Origin: Butyrivibrio sp. YAB3001
GTDB lineage: Bacteria > Bacillota > Clostridia > Lachnospirales > Lachnospiraceae
Reading direction: 5' to 3'
DNA: 64,000 nt
Assembly (NCBI RefSeq): GCF_900112195.1
Contig: NZ_FOKR01000013.1
Location: 20,204 to 84,203, forward strand
This document shows, in pieces, positions 1 through 8,981 of the stretch. A model generated the notes under the pieces. That model did no database searches. It worked only from the letters and a program-made list of their open reading frames with translations, and had not been told where the DNA came from. Made by a program: the position numbers and the translations under genes. Positions within the stretch are counted from its first letter, which is position 1, and every line of letters starts with the position of its first letter.

Positions 1-885
1 CAGTAGAAGCAACAGCTTCGGGAAGCCAGACAGATGTAGGAAGCAGCGCAAACGTAGTAAATGATGGCTATGTTATCAAGGATGCACAGGGAAATAATAA
101 AACAGCTAACTTTACAAACATAACTAAGGTGAACGGAACACTTACAGTAAATCAGGCACAAGTAACCATAACAACAGGTTCCGACAGCAAAGCATATGAC
201 GGAACAGCACTTACATGTGCAACAGCAGGAATAACAGGACTTGTAAATGGTGAAACAGCAATAGTTACAGCAACAGGAAGCCAGACAGAGGTTGGTGATT
301 CCCAAAATACATATTCAATTAACTGGGGAACAACAAAGTCTTCAAACTATAAGGTGACCGAAAGCCTTGGAACACTGACAGTAACTAAGAATAGTGCAGC
401 AGTGAAACTTACAGCAGCAACAGCTTCCAAGCCCTATGATGGAACAGCACTTACAGATTCAACAGTAACTCCATCAGGACTTCCGACAGGCTTTACCGTA
501 GAAGCAACAGCTTCGGGAAGCCAGACTGACGTAGGAAACAGCGCAAACGTAGTAAATGACGGTTATGTTATCAAGGATGCACAGGGAAATAATAAAACAG
601 CTAACTTTACAAACATAACTAAGGTGAACGGAACACTTACAGTAAATCAGGCACAAGTAACCATAACAACAGGTTCCGACAGCAAAGCATATGATGGAAC
701 AGCACTTACATGTGCAACAGCAGGAATAACAGGACTTGTAAATGGTGAAACAGCAATAGTTACAGCAACAGGAAGTCAGACAGAGGTTGGTGACTCTCAA
801 AATACATATTCAATTAACTGGGGAACAACAAAGGCTTCTAACTATAAGGTGACAGAAAACCTTGGAACACTGACAGTAACAAAGT
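1..885 (+). repeat. 495-bp tandem duplication inside surface gene A
   Basis: Bases 3-390 recur at 498-885 with about 15 differences by eye, a period of 495 bp (165 codons, two YDG repeats), so the reading frame is kept. The left copy runs off the window, so more copies may lie upstream. Other repeats in the gene share the motif but are much more diverged, which marks this as a recent duplication. Confidence 0.85.
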
Positions 886-3800
886 CAGGAGTACAGGTTA
901 TCCTTACAGCAGCATCAGATAGTAAGCCTTATGATGGAACACCTCTTACAAATGATAGTGTAACAGCAACCGGACTTCCGGCAGACTTTACAGTAGAAGC
1001 CACAGCATCGGGAAGCCAGACAGACGTAGGAACCGGGGCAAACGTAGTAAATGACGGATGGGTTATCAAGGACGGATCAGGAGCAGTAAAGACATCAAAC
1101 TTTACGAAGGTTGAAAAAGTAAACGGAAAGCTGACTGTTAATCCGGTACCGGCAACTATCACAACAGGTTCGGATACTAAGCAATATGACGGAACAGCAC
1201 TTAAATGTACGACAGCAGGAATAACCGGTCTTGTTGCAGCTGATACATCAAAAGTTCTTGTAACAGCAACAGGAAGTCAGACAGAAGTTGGATCATCCTC
1301 AAATACATATTCAATTAACTGGGGTACAGCAAAGGCTTCTAACTATACATTAAGCGAAAACCTTGGAACATTGACAGTAAACAAGAATGGCGCAGCTATT
1401 ACACTTACAGCAGCGTCAGATAGTAAGACATATGATGGCAAAGCACTTGAAAACGATGAGGTTGCAGCATCCGGTGTACCTGCAGGATTTACAGTAACAG
1501 CATCAGCAACAGGTTCTCAGAAAGATGTGGGATCAAGCGCAAATGTAGTTTCAACATATACGATTAAAACAACTTCAGGAGCAGATAAGACAGCTAACTT
1601 TACAAATGTAACCAAGGTTGATGGAACACTTACAGTAAGCAAAGCAGCAGTAACTATCACAACAGGTTCAGATAGTAAAGAATATGATGGAACAGCATTA
1701 ACAAAGAATGATGCTACAATAACGGGACTTGCAACAGGCGATACTGTTACACTGAAAGCAACCGGTACTATAACAGAAGTTGGTACAACGCCTAATACCT
1801 ATACAATCGCTTGGGATGGCGCTAAACTTGCTAACTACACAGTAACTGAAAAGATAGGAACTCTTGAGATAACAAAGAACTCAAGTGCGATTACCTTCAC
1901 AGCACCAAGTGATTCAAAAACATATGATGGCAAAGCACTCACAGCAGATGGAAGCGGTACAAACAAGATCATGGTCGGAGGACTTCCGACAGGATTTAAG
2001 GCAGTTGCAAAGGCAGTTGGAAGCCAGAAAGATGTTGGAACATCTGCAAACGTGGTAGCTGACGGATATGTTATAAAGGATTCATCAGGAGCAGATAAGA
2101 CAGCCAACTTTACAAATGTAGTAAAGGTAGATGGAACATTAACAGTTAATCCGGCAGCAGTAACCATCACAACAGGATCAGCAAGCAAGGCATATGATGG
2201 AACAGCACTTACAAGTGAAAAAGTTACTATTACAGGGCTTGCAGCTTCTGAGAGCGTAACGTTACAGACTACAGGAAAGATTACAGAAGTCGGCAGTACA
2301 AATAACACATATACAATTACCTGGGATAATGCAAATGTTAAGAACTATACAGTAAAAGATAGTCTTGGAAAGCTAACTGTAACCGGTTCGAATATACAGA
2401 TCATCTTAACGGCAGACAGCGATACCAAGACATATGATGGCAGTGAACTTACAAAGGGAAGCTTCCAGATATCAGGAGCAGCAGTTCCTGCAGGTCACAC
2501 CATAAGAGTAACTATCGCAGGTGGCCAGACAGACGTTGGAACAAGCGCTAACAAGATTATTAAGTATTCTATCTTCAACGCAGAAGGAATTGACAAGACA
2601 AAGAACTTTACCAGCGTAGAACTTGTAGATGGAACACTGACAGTTAATCCGGCAGCAGTAACTATCACAACAGGATCAGCAAGTAAGCAATATGACGGAA
2701 AAGCATTAGTAAAAGATGAAGCAACAATAACCGGTCTTGTTGGAAAAGACTCAGCGGCTGTTAAGGCAACAGGAAGCCAGACTGAAGTAGGAAGCAGCTT
2801 TAATAACTATAGTATTAAGTGGACAAATGCTAAAGCATCAAATTATACAATTACTGAAAATCTTGGAAAGCTTTCAATTACACCTAGTGCTGTAGCAATT
2901 ACAGTAAAGGCTCCGAGTGCAGAAAAGATTTATGATGGCAAGGAACTTAAGGCAGATGGAAGCGGAAAAGAAAAGATAACTGTTGAAGGTCTTCCGGCAG
3001 GCTTTACAGTATCAGCAAAGGCAACAGGAAGCCAGATCGATGCAGGAGCAAGTGCAAACAAGATTTCCGGAGCTATTGTAATAAAAGATGCTAAGGGCAA
3101 AGATAAGACAGCAAACTTTACTAACATCAGCACCCAGGATGGAACACTTACAGTAAATAAGGCTCCTCTTACAATTACAACAGGATCAGCAAGTAAAAAG
3201 TACGATGGAACACCTCTTACAGCAGATGCATCCAGTAGTGGTCTTGTGAATGGCGAAACTGTAAACTTAAAAGCAACAGGTAAGATCACAAATGTTGGAA
3301 CAGCAACAAATACTTACAGCATTACATGGGGAACAGCAAAAGCATCCAACTACCAGATTACAGAGAAGCTTGGAACCCTTACGATTGAAGGACGTGGTAC
3401 AGATCCATTTATTATCAGGGCAAATACAGATGATGTCACTGTAGACTACAATGGCACTGAATATAAAGACTTCGATTTTGCACTTGAAGGATCAGGAAAA
3501 CAGTCAGTCATCAAGACAGTTGTAAATGCTATATCCAATGCAATAAGCAATATGTTCTCGGTAATTGTAAATGCAAAAATGGATAAAACAACAAGCAATA
3601 CTGTAACCATAGGTGGTACAGCATTCACAGTAACAGGAATCAAGGTTGCCACAGCAGAAAAAGATGCAGGTGTTTACAACATGAGCATGGATACAAGTGG
3701 CATGAAGGTAGTTGATCCTGAAGGAAATGATGTAACAGATCAGTTCAGATATGAAGACGGCAATATGGGAATACTCACTATCAACAGAGCACCGGTAGTT

Positions 3801-4463
3801 ATAACAACCGGTTCTGCAACCAAGGTTTATGATGGCAAAGCTCTTACAAGTGATACAGCAGAGATTAAGGGAATTATTAAAGGAGAGGTTGCAACAGTCA
3901 AAGCTATTGGCAGCCAGAAAGAAGTTGGAAGTGGAACAAACGGTTATTCACTACAGTGGATTACAGCGAAGGCTTACAACTACGTGATTACAGAAGATCT
4001 TGGAAAACTGGTAGTTACGGCAGCTCCTATTCCGGAGCCTATAATACCGCCGACACCGCCAACTCCAACACCACCGCCTACTCCTGAACCTATACCAACT
4101 CCAACACCAACTCCAACACCTACGCCGGAACCAACACCGGAACCCACACCAACACCGGAGCCTACACCAACGACAGAACCAACTCTTGAACCAACACCTA
4201 CACCTGAACCAGTACTTACAATTCCGGATGGGATAATACCTTTGGCAGCAACACCTGAAGAAATACCTGAAATGGTTATAGCACCATTACCTGAAGGCGC
4301 AGTTCTTGGAGCAAAGAGACAGCAGGGAGAAGTCCTTGGAGCAAGAAGGGGAAGAACAGAGGATGACACAAATGATATCGCAAGATTCCTTGTAATTCTT
4401 ATAGCAGCAGGCGTTACAGCTACAATATTACTTACCAGAAAGCGTGAGGATGAGAAGGAATAA
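1..4463 (+). CDS. Giant YDG-repeat surface protein A (5' end outside window)
   Basis: The frame is open from base 3 to the stop at 4461-4463, so this is the C-terminal ~1486 residues of a larger protein. The first Met-type codon (GTG at 129) lies inside a repeat and is not a start. I count about 14 repeats of ~80-85 residues, each opening with a (S/T)K-x-YDG-x-(A/P)LT motif and closing with G-x-LTV; this matches the YDG/MBG bacterial surface repeat families. After a diverged module (bases ~3400-3800) and one more repeat comes a Pro/Thr-rich linker (4020-4220), a doubled motif (VLGAKR at 4302, VLGARRG at 4332), one hydrophobic helix (about 4378-4437) and a Lys/Arg/Glu tail. I infer a secreted, wall-spanning protein anchored at its C-terminus. 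Function is unknown; adhesion is only a guess from architecture. The 3' module is clearly paralogous to the end of protein C (22640-34432). Confidence 0.9.
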   Translation, partial: VEATASGSQTDVGSSANVVNDGYVIKDAQGNNKTANFTNITKVNGTLTVNQAQVTITTGSDSKAYDGTALTCATAGITGLVNGETAIVTATGSQTEVGDSQNTYSINWGTTKSSNYKVTESLGTLTVTKNSAAVKLTAATASKPYDGTALTDSTVTPSGLPTGFTVEATASGSQTDVGNSANVVNDGYVIKDAQGNNKTANFTNITKVNGTLTVNQAQVTITTGSDSKAYDGTALTCATAGITGLVNGETAIVTATGSQTEVGDSQNTYSINWGTTKASNYKVTENLGTLTVTKSGVQVILTAASDSKPYDGTPLTNDSVTATGLPADFTVEATASGSQTDVGTGANVVNDGWVIKDGSGAVKTSNFTKVEKVNGKLTVNPVPATITTGSDTKQYDGTALKCTTAGITGLVAADTSKVLVTATGSQTEVGSSSNTYSINWGTAKASNYTLSENLGTLTVNKNGAAITLTAASDSKTYDGKALENDEVAASGVPAGFTVTASATGSQKDVGSSANVVSTYTIKTTSGADKTANFTNVTKVDGTLTVSKAAVTITTGSDSKEYDGTALTKNDATITGLATGDTVTLKATGTITEVGTTPNTYTIAWDGAKLANYTVTEKIGTLEITKNSSAITFTAPSDSKTYDGKALTADGSGTNKIMVGGLPTGFKAVAKAVGSQKDVGTSANVVADGYVIKDSSGADKTANFTNVVKVDGTLTVNPAAVTITTGSASKAYDGTALTSEKVTITGLAASESVTLQTTGKITEVGSTNNTYTITWDNANVKNYTVKDSLGKLTVTGSNIQIILTADSDTKTYDGSELTKGSFQISGAAVPAGHTIRVTIAGGQTDVGTSANKIIKYSIFNAEGIDKTKNFTSVELVDGTLTVNPAAVTITTGSASKQYDGKALVKDEATITGLVGKDSAAVKATGSQTEVGSSFNNYSIKWTNAKASNYTITENLGKLSITPSAVAITVKAPSAEKIYDGKELKADGSGKEKITVEGLPAGFTVSAKATGSQIDAGASANKISGAIVIKDAKGKDKTANFTNISTQDGTLTVNKAPLTITTGSASKKYDGTPLTADASSSGLVNGETVNLKATGKITNVGTATNTYSITWGTAKASNYQITEKLGTLTIEGRGTDPFIIRANTDDVTVDYNGTEYKDFDFALEGSGKQSVIKTVVNAISNAISNMFSVIVNAKMDKTTSNTVTIGGTAFTVTGIKVATAEKDAGVYNMSMDTSGMKVVDPEGNDVTDQFRYEDGNMGILTINRAPVVITTGSATKVYDGKALTSDTAEIKGIIKGEVATVKAIGSQKEVGSGTNGYSLQWITAKAYNYVITEDLGKLVVTAAPIPEPIIPPTPPTPTPPPTPEPIPTPTPTPTPTPEPTPEPTPTPEPTPTTEPTLEPTPTPEPVLTIPDGIIPLAATPEEIPEMVIAPLPEGAVLGAKRQQGEVLGARRGRTEDDTNDIARFLVILIAAGVTATILLTRKREDEKE

Positions 4464-4519
4464 TTACCACTAAATAAAAAGAGATTTCATGTGAACCTTC
4501 AATAAAAGCCATTTATATG

Positions 4520-4557
4520 AAAATGCTGCCGCACTTAATTGTGCGGCAGCATTTTTT
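4520..4557. terminator. Bidirectional intrinsic terminator between surface gene A and pyrG
   Basis: A perfect 14-bp stem (4521-4534 with 4541-4554, GC-rich core TGCCGCAC/GTGCGGCA) with a 6-nt loop TTAATT is followed by a T-run on the plus strand and TTTT on the minus strand. It sits between convergent genes and should serve both. Confidence 0.9.
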
Positions 4558-4560
4558 GAA

Positions 4561-6171
4561 TTATCTATTGTTTTCATGTTCAAGCGAAGCTTTGATAAAT
4601 CCTGAGAAAAGAGGATGTGGTCTGTTTGGTCTGGACTTAAGTTCAGGGTGAGCCTGAGTTGCCATGTGGAATGAATTGGATGGAAGTTCTATCATCTCAA
4701 CAATTCTTCCATCAGGTGAAAGGCCACAAAGCTTCATTCCGTTAGATACAAGTACATTTCTGTAGTCATTGTTAACTTCATATCTGTGACGATGACGTTC
4801 TGTTATATTTTCTGAACCAAATAATTCAAATGCCTTGGAGTTTTTATCAAGGACACAAGGATATGAACCAAGACGAAGTGTTCCGCCGATGTCTTCTACA
4901 CCATTCTGATCAGGTAAAAGAGCTATCATAGGATGTGTGGTATTAGGATCAAATTCGATTGAGTGAGCATCAGTATATCCGATAACATCTCTTGCAAATT
5001 CAATAATTGCAAGCTGCATTCCAAGACAAAGGCCAAGGAATGGGATGTTGTTTTCTCTTGCATATTTGATTGAGGATATCATGCCTTCGATTCCTCTGTC
5101 CCCGAATCCGCCGGGAACAATGATTCCGTCTACATCACCGAGAATCTCAGAAACATTATCATTATTAACAGTCTCTGAATCAACCCACTTTATATCAACT
5201 GTAGTATGGTTTGAGATACCGCCATGCTTAAGTGCTTCAACAACTGAGATATATGCATCGTGGAGCTGAGTGTATTTACCAACAAGAGCAACCTTGACTT
5301 CATGCTTGAGAGAGTAGAGTGTATCTACCATTGACTTCCAGTCAGCCAGATCAGGTTCAGGACAGTCAAGGCCAAGGCATTCACATGCCACCTGGGCAAG
5401 ATGCTCTTTTTCCATTGCAAGAGGAGCTTCATATAAGTATTCAAGGTCAAGATTGTTAAGAACGTGGCTGCTTGGAACGTTACAGAAAAGAGCTATCTTA
5501 TCTTTTGTCTCTTTATCAAGCTCAATCTCAGTACGACATACGATAACGTCAGGTTGAAGACCCATTCCCTGCATGGTCTTAACTGCAGACTGAGTGGGTT
5601 TTGTCTTTATTTCCTGCGAGCAGCGAAGATATGGAATGAGAGACACAAGGATAAGCATTGCGTTTTCATGTCCGATCTCATGCTGGAACTGTCTTATTGC
5701 TTCAAGGAAAGGCTGAGATTCAATATCTCCGACAGTACCGCCAACTTCAATAATTGCAATGCGAGTCTCATCATCGGTAAAGTTTCTGTAGAACTTGCTC
5801 TTAATTTCGTTAGTAATATGAGGGATAACTTGAACGGTGCGTCCGCCATAATCGCCACGACGCTCCTTTTGAAGGACAGACCAGTAAATCTTACCGGTAG
5901 TAACATTGGAATTTTTATCAAGATTCTCGTCAATAAATCTTTCGTAGTGACCAAGATCGAGGTCAGTTTCAGTACCATCTTCAGTCACGAATACTTCGCC
6001 GTGCTGAACAGGGTTCATGGTTCCGGGGTCAATATTGATATATGGGTCAAATTTCTGCATTGTAACTTTGTACCCACGAGCCTTTAGTAGTCTTCCAAGC
6101 GAAGCTGCTGTAATTCCCTTTCCTAGACCGGATACAACACCGCCTGTTACAAAAATATACTTTACTGCCAT
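4561..6171 (-). CDS. pyrG: CTP synthase (glutamine-hydrolysing)
   Basis: Makes CTP from UTP, ATP and glutamine, the last step of de novo pyrimidine nucleotide synthesis, in the cytoplasm. At 536 aa it has the full family length. The N-terminal synthetase domain opens with [20 protein letters not shown], the family P-loop region. The C-terminal class I glutamine amidotransferase domain carries GLCLGMQ with the nucleophile Cys at about residue 382 and a C-terminal HPE motif. The start is supported by AGGAGG 9 nt upstream (minus strand). The gene is monocistronic here, convergent with surface gene A and divergent from ftsH. Near-certain by domain content. Confidence 0.97.
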   Translation of the reverse strand: MAVKYIFVTGGVVSGLGKGITAASLGRLLKARGYKVTMQKFDPYINIDPGTMNPVQHGEVFVTEDGTETDLDLGHYERFIDENLDKNSNVTTGKIYWSVLQKERRGDYGGRTVQVIPHITNEIKSKFYRNFTDDETRIAIIEVGGTVGDIESQPFLEAIRQFQHEIGHENAMLILVSLIPYLRCSQEIKTKPTQSAVKTMQGMGLQPDVIVCRTEIELDKETKDKIALFCNVPSSHVLNNLDLEYLYEAPLAMEKEHLAQVACECLGLDCPEPDLADWKSMVDTLYSLKHEVKVALVGKYTQLHDAYISVVEALKHGGISNHTTVDIKWVDSETVNNDNVSEILGDVDGIIVPGGFGDRGIEGMISSIKYARENNIPFLGLCLGMQLAIIEFARDVIGYTDAHSIEFDPNTTHPMIALLPDQNGVEDIGGTLRLGSYPCVLDKNSKAFELFGSENITERHRHRYEVNNDYRNVLVSNGMKLCGLSPDGRIVEMIELPSNSFHMATQAHPELKSRPNRPHPLFSGFIKASLEHENNR

Positions 6172-6540
6172 TTTGAAAAATCCTCCTGATTATTGACGAG
6201 AAAAATAATTAAAATGTAGTTACCGGTCAGGAACTGACAAGTAACAAATGTAACCTTATAGAAATAAAAATAGATTGTTTCAGTATCAAAACAAAGTCTT
6301 ATTATATATATATGACAGTAGAAAATCTAGAGTCATTTGGAAAATTCTTTATAAAACTTTCAGAAACAGCGATTGAAAATTTAAATTGTGTGCGATACAA
6401 TATCAAAATGTAGGGAAAGAAAACCATATCTAGTGAAAGTGGTTTTAAAAATTAAAGCTAAATGTAATTATTAACAAATTGACTAAATGATACATATATC
6501 ATAACATTATTTATTATAATGTAGAAACGGATAAAAAGGT
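6172..6540. other. Divergent intergenic region pyrG / ftsH (369 bp, no gene)
   Basis: AT-rich region holding the control signals of two divergent genes. On the ftsH side TATAAT lies at 6515-6520, only 20 bp before the ATG. TTGACT at 6479-6484 is 30 bp from it, too far for a matched -35, so the promoter assignment is uncertain. On the pyrG side a short hairpin (GTTAC and GTCAG arms, 6219-6245) lies in the likely mRNA leader, about 47 nt before the pyrG start. It is followed (minus strand) by an AT-rich stretch rather than a clean T-run, so an attenuator is possible but not shown. I see no small ORF with a ribosome binding site. Confidence 0.5.
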
Positions 6541-8823
6541 ATGGACAATAATAAAAATCAAAGAAATAATAATCCGCTGGGTGACGGATCAGGTTCACCA
6601 AGAAGACAGAACATTATTTTGCTGCTGATCGCGGCGCTTGTAACAATGATCTGTATGACATATTTTTTGAGGGCTTTCTCGGAAAATACAAATAGAGAGA
6701 TTACCTACACAGAGTTCATCAATATGGTGGATAACGGTGAGGTTCAGAAAATCTTTATCGAAGATGACAGAATCAACATTACTCCTAAGGAGACCAAGGA
6801 AGAGGATCAGCTTGGCATAGGTTATTCATATTGGGCCGGAACAAATACTGTTACGTATTATACCGGTAAGGCAGAAGCTGACAGCGATCTCACAAAGCGA
6901 ATGCTTGAAGCAGGAGTTGAAGTCAGCAGTGAAGTTCCTGATAATTCAGGAGTTATCCTTACATTTATCTTATACTATGTTGCGCCAATTCTTTTGATGT
7001 GGTTTATACTTTCACTTATCTTTAGAAAGATGGGAAAAGGCGGCGGACCACTCAGTGTTGGTAAGAGCAATGCCAAGATTTATGTGCAGAAAGAGACTGG
7101 CGTTACTTTTAAGGATGTTGCAGGCGAAGATGAGGCAAAAGAGTCTCTTGTGGAAGTAGTTGATTTCCTTCACAATCCTGCAAAGTATGCCAAGATCGGA
7201 GCTAAGCTTCCAAAGGGAGCTCTTCTTGTAGGACCTCCCGGAACCGGTAAGACTCTTCTTGCCAAAGCCGTTGCAGGTGAAGCGCATGTTCCGTTTTACT
7301 CACTTGCAGGTTCTGATTTTATCGAATTGTATGTTGGTGTTGGTGCCAGCAGAGTAAGAGATCTTTTTAATGAAGCAAGTAAAAATGCTCCATGTATCAT
7401 TTTCATAGATGAGATTGATGCGATCGGTAGAAGCCGTGACAATAAATATGGCGGCGGTAACGAGGAAAGAGAGCAGACTCTTAACCAGCTTCTTTCTGAG
7501 ATGGATGGTTTTGATTCTTCAAAGGGTGTTCTTATCCTCGGTGCAACTAACAGACCTGAAATACTTGATAAAGCACTTCTTCGTCCCGGACGTTTTGACA
7601 GAAGAATTATTGTTGATAAGCCTGATCTTAAGGGAAGAGAAGAAATTCTTAAGGTTCATTCAAAAGATGTAAAGATGGATGAAACCGTTGATCTTAAGGG
7701 AATTGCCCTTGCAACCAGCGGAGCTGTTGGTTCAGATCTTGCAAACATGATAAACGAAGCAGCAATCAATGCTGTTAAGGCAGGACGCGAATTTGTTTGC
7801 CAGCAGGATCTTATGGAAGCGGTTGAGCAGGTTCTTGTTGGTAAGGAAAAGAAAGACAGAATCCTCAGCAAAGAAGAGCGTAAGATTGTTTCTTATCATG
7901 AAGTTGGTCATGCGCTTATAAGTGCGGTTCAGAAAAATACAGAGCCTGTTCAGAAAATCACAATTGTTCCTAGAACAATGGGTGCGCTTGGCTATGTAAT
8001 GCAGGTTCCTGAAGATGAAAAGTATCTTCAGACTAAGGATGAGCTTTTAGATGATATCATCGTTACTCTTGGTGGACGAGCTGCAGAAGAAGTTATATTT
8101 AACACAGTAACAACCGGAGCTGAGAATGATATTGAGAAGGCAACTTCCATGGCGCGCAGCATGATCACAATGTTTGGTATGAGTGAGAAGTTCGGCCTTA
8201 TGCAGCTTGAGTCAATACAGAACAGATACCTTGATGGTAACAGAGTCCTCAACTGCAGTGATCACACAGCAGCTATGGTTGATGAAGAAGTTAAGCAGCT
8301 TCTTGCTCAGTGCTACGAAAGAGCTAAGCAGATCATCAGTGAGCATCTTGATGCTATGGATAAGATCGCACAGTTCCTTATTGAGAAGGAAACTATTACC
8401 GGTAAGGAATTCATGAAGATATACAGAGAGGTTTACAATATTCCTGAACCTACAGAAGAGGAGATTGAAGCTGCAAAGCATGGCAGAATCTATGCAACAA
8501 GAGCAGAGTCAGCTCTGGTAGGTGAGAATGTTCCTGTGAAGAGCAAGGAAAAACCTCAGGAAGTTAAAACTGAGTCTGATTCTTCTGATGTTAATGCAAG
8601 CCCGGAAGCAGAAAATGATGATGAAAAGCCATCTGTTTCTGCTAATGAACCACTGAATAATGGGTACACAAGTATATTTGATACAAGAGTATCAGATGAT
8701 GGCACTAAGAAGGCTTCTGTCGAAGATAATTCAAAGGGAGCGGAAGAAAGTAACCCATCTGAGGAAAATGGTCTTGGCGGTGGAAGATTTTCACATGTTC
8801 CGGATGATTTTGATAAGAAATAA
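6541..8823 (+). CDS. ftsH: ATP-dependent zinc metalloprotease FtsH
   Basis: Membrane-anchored AAA+ protease that removes misfolded membrane proteins and short-lived regulators. The 760-aa product has two N-terminal membrane helices (about residues 25-44 and 138-160) flanking a short extracytoplasmic domain. The AAA module has Walker A GPPGTGKT (~231), Walker B IIFIDEIDAIG and the second region of homology ATNRPEILDKALLRPGRFDR. The zinc site is HEVGH (~453), a common Firmicutes variant of HEAGH. The last ~120 residues are an acidic, low-complexity extension longer than in E. coli FtsH. The upstream frame has a stop at 6532, so ATG 6541 is the first start. Only AAAAAGG directly abutting it resembles an SD, so initiation may be weak or use a short leader. 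A strong terminator follows. Confidence 0.97.
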   Translation: MDNNKNQRNNNPLGDGSGSPRRQNIILLLIAALVTMICMTYFLRAFSENTNREITYTEFINMVDNGEVQKIFIEDDRINITPKETKEEDQLGIGYSYWAGTNTVTYYTGKAEADSDLTKRMLEAGVEVSSEVPDNSGVILTFILYYVAPILLMWFILSLIFRKMGKGGGPLSVGKSNAKIYVQKETGVTFKDVAGEDEAKESLVEVVDFLHNPAKYAKIGAKLPKGALLVGPPGTGKTLLAKAVAGEAHVPFYSLAGSDFIELYVGVGASRVRDLFNEASKNAPCIIFIDEIDAIGRSRDNKYGGGNEEREQTLNQLLSEMDGFDSSKGVLILGATNRPEILDKALLRPGRFDRRIIVDKPDLKGREEILKVHSKDVKMDETVDLKGIALATSGAVGSDLANMINEAAINAVKAGREFVCQQDLMEAVEQVLVGKEKKDRILSKEERKIVSYHEVGHALISAVQKNTEPVQKITIVPRTMGALGYVMQVPEDEKYLQTKDELLDDIIVTLGGRAAEEVIFNTVTTGAENDIEKATSMARSMITMFGMSEKFGLMQLESIQNRYLDGNRVLNCSDHTAAMVDEEVKQLLAQCYERAKQIISEHLDAMDKIAQFLIEKETITGKEFMKIYREVYNIPEPTEEEIEAAKHGRIYATRAESALVGENVPVKSKEKPQEVKTESDSSDVNASPEAENDDEKPSVSANEPLNNGYTSIFDTRVSDDGTKKASVEDNSKGAEESNPSEENGLGGGRFSHVPDDFDKK

Positions 8824-8831
8824 GTAATTTG

Positions 8832-8883
8832 GCCGAATGTGTCACATTATTCTTAAAACAGAATATTGTGCCATTCGGCTTTT
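8832..8883 (+). terminator. Intrinsic terminator after ftsH
   Basis: A long imperfect hairpin: GCCGAATG (8832-8839) pairs with CATTCGGC (8872-8879), and the inner arms pair for about 13 more bases with two mismatches. It ends in TTTT. Confidence 0.85.
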
Positions 8884-8888
8884 GATTT

Positions 8889-8981
8889 ATGAATGATATT
8901 AGCGAGATTCTATTAAGAATGGATGAGCTTGTTGATATAGACATTGTTTTAATAGAAAAGGGTAAATACCGGATAATATGA
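8889..8981 (+). CDS. Possible 30-aa leader peptide overlapping uvrC
   Basis: A 30-codon frame ([20 protein letters not shown]...) starts at ATG 8889 and ends in TGA 8979-8981, overlapping the uvrC ATG (8978) as ATGA. That is the classic arrangement for translational coupling. No convincing SD precedes it, it lies right after the ftsH terminator, and I recognise no homologue. It could be chance, but the exact ATGA overlap and the poorly spaced uvrC SD (AAAAGGG about 15 nt upstream) make coupling plausible. Confidence 0.3.
   Translation: MNDISEILLRMDELVDIDIVLIEKGKYRII

Noticed and set aside
129..131. GTG at 129 as the start of surface gene A
   Set aside because: The frame is open upstream to the window edge and the same GTG recurs inside the repeat at 624; it is internal.
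474..4369. Several minus-strand ORFs of 60-157 codons across surface gene A
   Set aside because: Shadows of the repeat reading frame; no SDs, no recognisable domains, and the plus frame is fully open with clear protein repeats.
5464..6087. 207-codon plus-strand ORF inside pyrG
   Set aside because: Antisense to a fully conserved enzyme; no homology and no SD.
6219..6245. pyrG attenuator
   Set aside because: The leader hairpin lacks a proper T-run and no G-run initiation site of the Bacillus pyrG type could be placed; kept only as a note in the intergenic entry.
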